Below, piece after piece: positions 42,559 to 47,735 of a DNA stretch of 47,735 bases. This DNA comes from Bacteroidota bacterium. Lineage in GTDB: Bacteria > Bacteroidota > Bacteroidia > Chitinophagales > Saprospiraceae. Below the pieces are notes generated by a model. It saw only the letters and a program-made list of their open reading frames with translations, ran no database searches and was not told where the DNA came from. The translations under genes were made by a program, and so were the position numbers. The stretch's first letter is position 1, and every line of letters starts with the position of its first letter. The stretch lies in contig JAKQLF010000346.1 of assembly GCA_029567325.1 (NCBI GenBank), forward strand, positions 1-47,735. The letters run 5' to 3'.

Positions 42559-43416
42559 ATGTCATTGAATGAACTTAAAATAGCTAAAAAAAGTCTCACT
42601 GAAACTCTGTTGAGCTTGTATGATGAACGTGAAGCAGCCAATATGTTGAAATATTACTTTACGGATAAATTTACAACGGAGCAACAGCAAAACGAGGAAT
42701 ACATGGTCACAGAAATAACCAAAGATATCTTGAGGTTTAAAAGCTTTGAGCCATACCAATACATTGTTGAAAAAGCCTTTTTTTATAATAGATTTTATTA
42801 TGTTGATCACAGAGTTTTAATCCCACGACCAGAAACCGAAGAGTTGGTATCGCTTGTTTTAGACCATTTAGCAGAAACTCCCAATGAAAAATTAAGTGTA
42901 TTAGATATTGGCTCTGGCAGTGGCTGTATTGGTTTGACGATCGCTTTGGAATCCAAACATCACTCCGAATTGTCACTGACTTTGGTAGATATTAGTGAAG
43001 AAGCTTTGCAAGTGGCTCAGCGCAACAGTCATGAAAATAATATTACTCCGCTGACAATGAAGCTAGATTTTTTAGACGAAAAGCAGTGGACAAAGATTCC
43101 AAAAAGTAACATAATTGTGAGCAACCCACCCTATATTGATCTGATGGAAATGAAAGAAATGCTCCCAAATGTTTTGGATTTTGAACCTTCATTGGCACTC
43201 TTTGCTGACCCGCCAGTAGTTTTTTATAAGGCGATAGCAAGGTTTGCAGCATTTCAAAACATTAATTCAAAAATATTTTGTGAGTGCAACCCTATTTATA
43301 TTCATGAAACCCAAAAGGCTTTCGAAGAAAATGGTTGTCAGGATATCGAAATAATTCTGGATTTACAAGGCAAGCAGCGATTTATCAGAGCAAATTATAC
43401 ACCTAATCTTACTTAA
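42559..43416 (+). CDS. prmC: peptide chain release factor N5-glutamine methyltransferase
   Basis: 285 residues. SAM-binding DIGSGSGCIGLTIAL (116-130) and the catalytic NPPYID (189-194) that positions the glutamine amide are present; VLIPRPETEELV (87-98) is the family's characteristic N-terminal block. It methylates the GGQ glutamine of RF1 and RF2, which raises termination efficiency. The gene is not next to prfA here. Confidence 0.93.
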   Translation: MSLNELKIAKKSLTETLLSLYDEREAANMLKYYFTDKFTTEQQQNEEYMVTEITKDILRFKSFEPYQYIVEKAFFYNRFYYVDHRVLIPRPETEELVSLVLDHLAETPNEKLSVLDIGSGSGCIGLTIALESKHHSELSLTLVDISEEALQVAQRNSHENNITPLTMKLDFLDEKQWTKIPKSNIIVSNPPYIDLMEMKEMLPNVLDFEPSLALFADPPVVFYKAIARFAAFQNINSKIFCECNPIYIHETQKAFEENGCQDIEIILDLQGKQRFIRANYTPNLT

Positions 43417-43458
43417 GAACGAACTACCTTTAGATATACTTTTTTAAAAATCTTTTAT

Positions 43459-43466
43459 TACTTTTG
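43459..43466 (+). promoter_or_regulatory. -7 box for corA
   Basis: TACTTTTG matches TAnnTTTG; leader about 62 bases to the ATG at 43535. Confidence 0.55.
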
Positions 43467-43534
43467 CACACCTGCCAGGAAATCGCATATTGCTTTCCAA
43501 ACATATTTAGTTACTTATACAACAGCTCGATAAT

Positions 43535-44485
43535 ATGATCTACAGCTTTGCCAAGGAAAATAACAAGCTCAAGGAACTGGCTGATCACAATGGAGCAACG
43601 TGGATCAATCTTTATCCACCATTTGAGCACGGTGAACTGGATGAAATCAGTGCAGCTTATGATATTCCACTCGATTTTCTCACAGATTCACTCGATATGG
43701 ATGAGCGCTCTCGATATGAAAAAGACGAGGACGTCATATTGATACTTATCAACACTCCGATACTGAATGATGATGCAAAGGAAAGTGAAGCAATTTATAT
43801 TACAGTTCCGGTTGGTGTTATTTTATCAGAGAAGGTAATAATTACCGTGACAGGTAGGGAAAATCCCATTCTAGAGAAATTTATGGAGGATAAAGTAAAA
43901 AACTTTGATCCAAGCGATAAACAACTTTTTGTCATTCAAATTTTTGAGCAAACAGTATTTAGATTTTTGGATTGTTTGAAAAAGCTGAACCTCAAAAGAA
44001 ATTTGATCGAGCAAGAGTTATACCACTCCAGCAGAAATGAAGAACTTCAACAATTGTTGAGAATAGAAAAGAGTTTGGTTTATTTTGTGAATAGCCTCAG
44101 TGCAAATGATTTGCTCAAAATGAAGATCAAACGAACCGATGTACTCAAAATCGGAAATATGGAAGCACACACTGACCATTTTGAAGACATCATCATTGAT
44201 AATTCACAGGCATTAGAAATGTCAAACGTATATACAAATATCTTAGGAAGTACCATGGAGGCATATGCTTCTATTGTATCCAACAATATGAATATTTTTA
44301 TACATAGACTCACCATCATCACGATTATCCTGATGGTTCCTACCTTGGTTGCCAGTTTTTATGGGATGAATTTGGAGTACTTACCTTTTAGAGAGAGTAA
44401 GTTTGCCTTTCCCTTCATCATCATTTTTTCCATCGTACTAGGCTTTGGACTTATTGCTTGGTTCAGGAAAAATAGACGTATCTAG
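43535..44485 (+). CDS. corA: CorA family magnesium/cobalt transporter
   Basis: 316 residues. The large cytoplasmic funnel domain occupies about 1-250 and two C-terminal membrane helices follow (LTIITIILMVPTLVASFYGM and FPFIIIFSIVLGFGLIAWF). The signature GMN is in SFYGMNLEYLPF at the end of the first helix, the selectivity filter of the pentameric channel. It imports Mg2+ and possibly Co2+ or Ni2+. It has its own promoter and is followed by a 512-base non-coding region. Confidence 0.93.
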   Translation: MIYSFAKENNKLKELADHNGATWINLYPPFEHGELDEISAAYDIPLDFLTDSLDMDERSRYEKDEDVILILINTPILNDDAKESEAIYITVPVGVILSEKVIITVTGRENPILEKFMEDKVKNFDPSDKQLFVIQIFEQTVFRFLDCLKKLNLKRNLIEQELYHSSRNEELQQLLRIEKSLVYFVNSLSANDLLKMKIKRTDVLKIGNMEAHTDHFEDIIIDNSQALEMSNVYTNILGSTMEAYASIVSNNMNIFIHRLTIITIILMVPTLVASFYGMNLEYLPFRESKFAFPFIIIFSIVLGFGLIAWFRKNRRI

Positions 44486-44530
44486 TCATTTTAACAGAAA
44501 TTATTCAAGTCTGTCTACCCCTACCCTTAC

Positions 44531-44555
44531 TGCAGTTGAATAATATTCAACTGCA
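44531..44555. repeat. Perfect 10-bp inverted repeat after corA
   Basis: TGCAGTTGAA (44531-44540) and TTCAACTGCA (44546-44555) flank TAATA. It is 45 bases past the corA stop. The lack of a T-run makes a Rho-independent terminator uncertain; it could be a protein-binding palindrome. Confidence 0.65.
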
Positions 44556-44765
44556 CACCTAGTCGTATGCATATAAAGTGTTGATATTCAAATATATATG
44601 CCTATTAAAATATTAATATAATGATTTCATAACATTATAATAATATTATGAATTTGTGTAATGTCAAGAACATCAGTTGTTTAGTAACTTTACCAACATA
44701 GTGTGGAAAACTTTGACAATTCTTTTTCGCATATTAGATTAAAAATATTCTTAATTTGTATCGTG

Positions 44766-44834
44766 ATGAGTAATCAGAAGCAATACAGGTTTAAGGGCTT
44801 ATCGAGCCTATCCACTTAAACATAACCAACTCAT
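44766..44834 (+). ncRNA. Candidate structured RNA upstream of nrdB
   Basis: Three nested helices can form: ATGAGT/ACTCAT (44766-44771 with 44829-44834), GTTTAAG/CTTAAAC (44789-44795 with 44815-44821) and GGCT/AGCC (44796-44799 with 44805-44808) with a TATCG loop and a 3' bulge TATCCA. It lies upstream of the nrdB -7 box, so it would need its own promoter or a longer nrd transcript. I do not recognise it as a known riboswitch class. Confidence 0.35.
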
Positions 44835-44911
44835 ATAGAGGACATATTATATAAAGAAAAAAACTATTGGTTTTATTCTTCAATAAATTTTTCTCTCTAA
44901 AAATAAGGTAT

Positions 44912-44919
44912 TACTTTTG
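44912..44919 (+). promoter_or_regulatory. -7 box for nrdB-nrdA
   Basis: TACTTTTG matches TAnnTTTG; the predicted leader to the nrdB ATG is about 72 bases. I found no convincing NrdR box pair around it. Confidence 0.55.
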
Positions 44920-44997
44920 ACTCCCCGCGAAAAAACATATATGAAATATTTAGTTATAAACACTGAAGTAACCTTTATAAACGAGTAAAATAAAACC

Positions 44998-45975
44998 ATG
45001 ACAGCGCAATTAGAACCCATTCTGCAAGAAAACCCCGGTAGATTCGTGATCTTCCCCATTCAACACGATGATATTTGGAAATTTTACAAAAACTCAGAAG
45101 CCTGTATCTGGACAGCTGAAGAAATTGACTTAGGCCAGGATTTAACAGATTGGGAAAACAAACTCAATGACGAAGAGAAACACTTTATAAAACACGTCTT
45201 AGCATTCTTCGCAGCAAGCGATGGTATCGTGAATGAAAACCTCGCTGAAAACATGGTGAGGGAAGTGCAATATACTGAAGCTAAGTTTTTCTATGGTTTT
45301 CAAATCATGATGGAAAATATCCATTCTGAGACATATTCCCTCCTGATAGACACTTATATAAAGGATAATAAAGAAAAGGATTATTTACTCAATGCCATTG
45401 ATACCATTCCGTGTGTCAGGAAAAAAGCTGATTGGGCATTGAAATGGATAGATAAAGGAAGCTTCCAAGAAAGATTGATCGCTTTTGCGGCAGTAGAAGG
45501 TATCTTTTTCTCTGGTTCTTTTTGCTCTATTTTCTGGTTGAAAAAACGTGGTTTGATGCCCGGGCTTACCTTCTCCAATGAGCTTATCTCTAGAGATGAA
45601 GGAATGCACTGTGATTTTGCATGTCTTTTATACCAAGATCACATAGTCAACAAACTTCCACAGAGCACTGTGCAAGAATTGATCAGCGAAGCCGTAGAAA
45701 TTGAAAAAGAATTTGTAACAGACGCACTTCCTGTAAAACTCATAGGAATGAACGCTGATATGATGTGCCAATATATCGAATTTGTTGCCGACAGATTGCT
45801 ATCTTCTTTGGGCAACCCCAAATTGTACAATGTTGAAAACCCATTCCCTTGGATGGAAATGATCTCAATCCAAGGTAAGACCAATTTCTTTGAGAAAAGA
45901 GTTGCTGATTATCAAAAAGCTGGTGTAAACAGCGATAAAGAATCACAAGTTTTTTCATTAGACGCAGATTTTTAG
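44998..45975 (+). CDS. nrdB: ribonucleoside-diphosphate reductase subunit beta (class Ia)
   Basis: 325 residues. It holds the diiron-tyrosyl radical centre. [20 protein letters not shown] supplies Glu95, the radical Tyr99, Glu106 and His109; later ligands lie in [12 protein letters not shown] and [12 protein letters not shown]. The sequence is of the eukaryote-like R2 type (compare CFYGFQIAMENIHSE in animals), including the C-terminal tail VFSLDADF that binds the large subunit. It is followed 72 bases later by nrdA. The start ATG at 44998 fits the N-terminus expected. Confidence 0.95.
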   Translation: MTAQLEPILQENPGRFVIFPIQHDDIWKFYKNSEACIWTAEEIDLGQDLTDWENKLNDEEKHFIKHVLAFFAASDGIVNENLAENMVREVQYTEAKFFYGFQIMMENIHSETYSLLIDTYIKDNKEKDYLLNAIDTIPCVRKKADWALKWIDKGSFQERLIAFAAVEGIFFSGSFCSIFWLKKRGLMPGLTFSNELISRDEGMHCDFACLLYQDHIVNKLPQSTVQELISEAVEIEKEFVTDALPVKLIGMNADMMCQYIEFVADRLLSSLGNPKLYNVENPFPWMEMISIQGKTNFFEKRVADYQKAGVNSDKESQVFSLDADF

Positions 45976-46047
45976 TTCCATATACCAACCGACTCAATTC
46001 CGTAACCGAGCCCAACATTATTATCAAAATTTTTAAAAAAAGGAAAA

Positions 46048-47735
46048 ATGCAAGTCATCAAAAGGAGTGGAAAACGAGAAGCAGTAAGTTTTGATAAGAT
46101 CACTGCAAGAGTCAAGAAATTGTGCTATGGGCTCAATTCTGACTTCGTAGATTCTATCGAAATTGCTAAAAAAGTAATTCAAGGTTTGTATGATGGTGTG
46201 AGCACCACCGAACTCGACAACCTTGCTGCAGAAACAGCAGCATCTATGGCGGTAATACATCCTGACTATGCGCTATTAGCAGCCAGAATAGCGGTAAGTA
46301 ACTTACATAAGAATACAGATAAATCTTTCTCAAATACGATTGATGTATTATATCACTACATTGATCCGATCACCAATCAAAAAGCAGGCTTGATTGGAGA
46401 AGAAACTTACAATATTGTCAAAGAAAACGCTGATAGACTAGACTCAGCCATCATATTTGATAGAGATTATGATTTCGATTATTTTGGATTCAAAACATTA
46501 GAAAGATCCTATTTACTCAGAACCCATGGTCATGTCATCGAACGCCCTCAGCACATGTTGATGAGAGCTGCAGTGGGAATACATGGTAGTGACATTGAGT
46601 CTGCTATTGAGACGTATAATTTGATGTCGGAAAAATGGTTTATTCACGCAACACCTACTCTTTTCAATGCAGGTACTCCTAAACCACAATTGAGTTCATG
46701 TTTCTTACTAAGTATGACAGATGACAGTATTTCTGGCATTTTTGAAACATTGAGTAGATGTGCAAAAATTTCCCAGTCTGCTGGTGGTATTGGTTTATCT
46801 GTTCATAACGTAAGAGCTAAAGGTTCTTACATCAAAGGCACAGGTGGAACATCCAATGGTATTATCCCAATGCTCAGAGTATTTAATGACACTGCAAGAT
46901 ATGTAGATCAAGGAGGTGGAAAACGCAAAGGAGCTTTTGCTGTTTATCTAGAGCCATGGCACGCAGATGTTTTTGATTTTCTCGAATTGAAGAAAAATAC
47001 TGGAAAGGAAGAAATGCGTGCAAGAGACCTATTTTATGCCATGTGGATTCCAGACTTGTTTATGAAACGTGTCAAAGCCAATGAGAAATGGTCACTTTTC
47101 TGCCCTAATGAAGCGCCAAACTTGTTTGATACAACAGGCGATGATTTCGAAGAACTTTATGAAAAGTATGAAAGAGAAGGCAAGGCTCGTCAAGTAGTCA
47201 ATGCCCAGGAGCTTTGGCTTCAGATCATGGAATCTCAAATTGAGACGGGTACGCCATACTTGTTATACAAAGATGCAGCCAACAAAAAATCAAATCAGAA
47301 GAATCTGGGCACCATCAGATCATCTAACTTGTGTACAGAAATTATTGAATACACAGCTCCTGATGAAGTAGCGGTTTGTAATCTTGCTTCTCTCAGTTTA
47401 CCACGATTTGTGGATAAAGAAAAGAAAACCTTTGATTTCAAAAAACTGCACGAAATAACCAGAGTTGCCACTCGTAACCTCAATAAAATCATAGACATCA
47501 ATTACTATCCAATTGAGGAGGCACGCAATTCCAATATGAGACACAGGCCTATAGGTCTAGGTGTACAAGGTTTAGCTGATGTGTTTTTGTTATTAAGAAT
47601 GCCATTTGATGGACCTGAAGCTGCACAACTCAACAAAGATATTTTCGAAACCATTTATCACGCCGCTTTGACTGAGTCTAATGTACTTGCTAAAAGAGAT
47701 GGTGCATATTCGACTTTTGAAGGATCACCAGCAAG
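46048..47735 (+). CDS. nrdA: ribonucleoside-diphosphate reductase subunit alpha, 3' end outside window
   Basis: 562 codons are visible and the frame is open at the window end; full proteins are about 800 residues. The start ATG follows AAAGGAAAAATG, a good ribosome site. Residues 1-90 ([20 protein letters not shown]...) are an ATP-cone, the allosteric on/off domain. [20 protein letters not shown] includes the first active-site cysteine, [17 protein letters not shown] is the loop of the substrate-specificity site, and [24 protein letters not shown] carries the thiyl-radical Cys and the second redox Cys. It reduces ribonucleotides to deoxyribonucleotides with NrdB and resembles the eukaryotic R1 type. 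Confidence 0.96.
   Translation, partial: MQVIKRSGKREAVSFDKITARVKKLCYGLNSDFVDSIEIAKKVIQGLYDGVSTTELDNLAAETAASMAVIHPDYALLAARIAVSNLHKNTDKSFSNTIDVLYHYIDPITNQKAGLIGEETYNIVKENADRLDSAIIFDRDYDFDYFGFKTLERSYLLRTHGHVIERPQHMLMRAAVGIHGSDIESAIETYNLMSEKWFIHATPTLFNAGTPKPQLSSCFLLSMTDDSISGIFETLSRCAKISQSAGGIGLSVHNVRAKGSYIKGTGGTSNGIIPMLRVFNDTARYVDQGGGKRKGAFAVYLEPWHADVFDFLELKKNTGKEEMRARDLFYAMWIPDLFMKRVKANEKWSLFCPNEAPNLFDTTGDDFEELYEKYEREGKARQVVNAQELWLQIMESQIETGTPYLLYKDAANKKSNQKNLGTIRSSNLCTEIIEYTAPDEVAVCNLASLSLPRFVDKEKKTFDFKKLHEITRVATRNLNKIIDINYYPIEEARNSNMRHRPIGLGVQGLADVFLLLRMPFDGPEAAQLNKDIFETIYHAALTESNVLAKRDGAYSTFEGSPA

Larger units (their letters stand above)
44486..44997. other. 512-base AT-rich non-coding region between corA and nrdB
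   Basis: No coding frame is credible here. In order it holds a perfect 10-bp inverted repeat (44531-44555), an AT-rich stretch with nested palindromes (about 44585-44655, TTCATAA at 44626 with TTATGAA at 44646), a DnaA-box-like TGTGGAAAA (44702-44710), a nested fold (44766-44834), and the nrdB promoter (44912-44919). It is much longer than other gaps in the window. Confidence 0.7.

Noticed and set aside
44900-44997. NrdR-box pair ahead of nrdB
   Set aside because: I looked for two ACACTATATATAGTGT-like boxes with the usual spacing and found none good enough to report.
1-47735. CRISPR array, insertion sequence or prophage
   Set aside because: No regularly spaced direct repeats, transposase, integrase or phage structural genes were seen anywhere in the window.

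Overview
This is an AT-rich chromosomal window from a member of the Bacteroidota. The evidence is consistent across the window: about fifteen genes are preceded by the phylum's -7 promoter element TAnnTTTG, one secreted protease ends in a type IX secretion (T9SS) sorting domain, and DUF4252 proteins, a TlpA/DUF4369 lipoprotein and a YpdA-type reductase are present. Gene content would fit the Saprospiria or Chitinophagia, but nothing here fixes the family. I see no insertion sequence, phage, CRISPR array or integron, so this is mostly core genome with a few poorly described modules.

Layout. 1-5.1 kb: a GNAT acetyltransferase (cut by the window start) and an NAD-dependent epimerase, then a lipid module of inositol-3-phosphate synthase, a strong terminator, PgpA-like phosphatase, GtrA protein and diacylglycerol-kinase-like enzyme. 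5.2-7.9 kb: an ECF sigma factor with an ECF-type promoter of its own, a probable single-pass anti-sigma protein and three DUF4252 exported proteins. 8.1-10.2 kb: a lone 697-residue protein that looks like a degenerate remnant of a large SF1 helicase/nuclease. 10.2-21.7 kb: minus-strand housekeeping genes: anmK, ypdA, a DksA-like protein with an acidic tail, purB, ppk1, a DUF697-SHOCT protein, and a tightly coupled operon of deoxynucleoside kinase, YggS, FdhF/YdeP-type molybdoenzyme and YjbQ. 21.9-24.6 kb: gatC, a MacB/LolD-type ATPase, purC and a degenerate Nudix-like protein. 24.7-30.7 kb: a T9SS-exported subtilisin, MarC, and a DtxR/MntR regulator with tandem operator-like boxes, followed by a manganese-type binding protein and ATPase but no permease. 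30.7-33.9 kb: minus-strand operon ridA-aroE-proline dehydrogenase-TraB/GumN. 34-41.9 kb: RsmF-like methylase, TlpA lipoprotein, a ComEA-like helix-hairpin-helix plus beta-barrel protein, a MATE exporter and an M48 metalloprotease lipoprotein. 42-47.7 kb: tRNA-Gly and tRNA-Leu separated by a long hairpin, prmC, corA, a 512-base AT-rich non-coding region with a nested RNA-like fold, then nrdB and nrdA (cut by the window end).

Functional themes are lipid head-group synthesis (inositol, PgpA, DagK), envelope stress or signalling (ECF/DUF4252), metal homeostasis (MntR-box module, CorA), and nucleotide supply (purB, purC, dNK, nrdAB). The items most worth a second look are the helicase-relic protein, the ECF/DUF4252 module with its likely autoregulated promoter, the tandem MntR-like operators on a transporter lacking its permease, and the structured non-coding region before nrdB. 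All functions are read from sequence patterns and family memory; no database search was possible.
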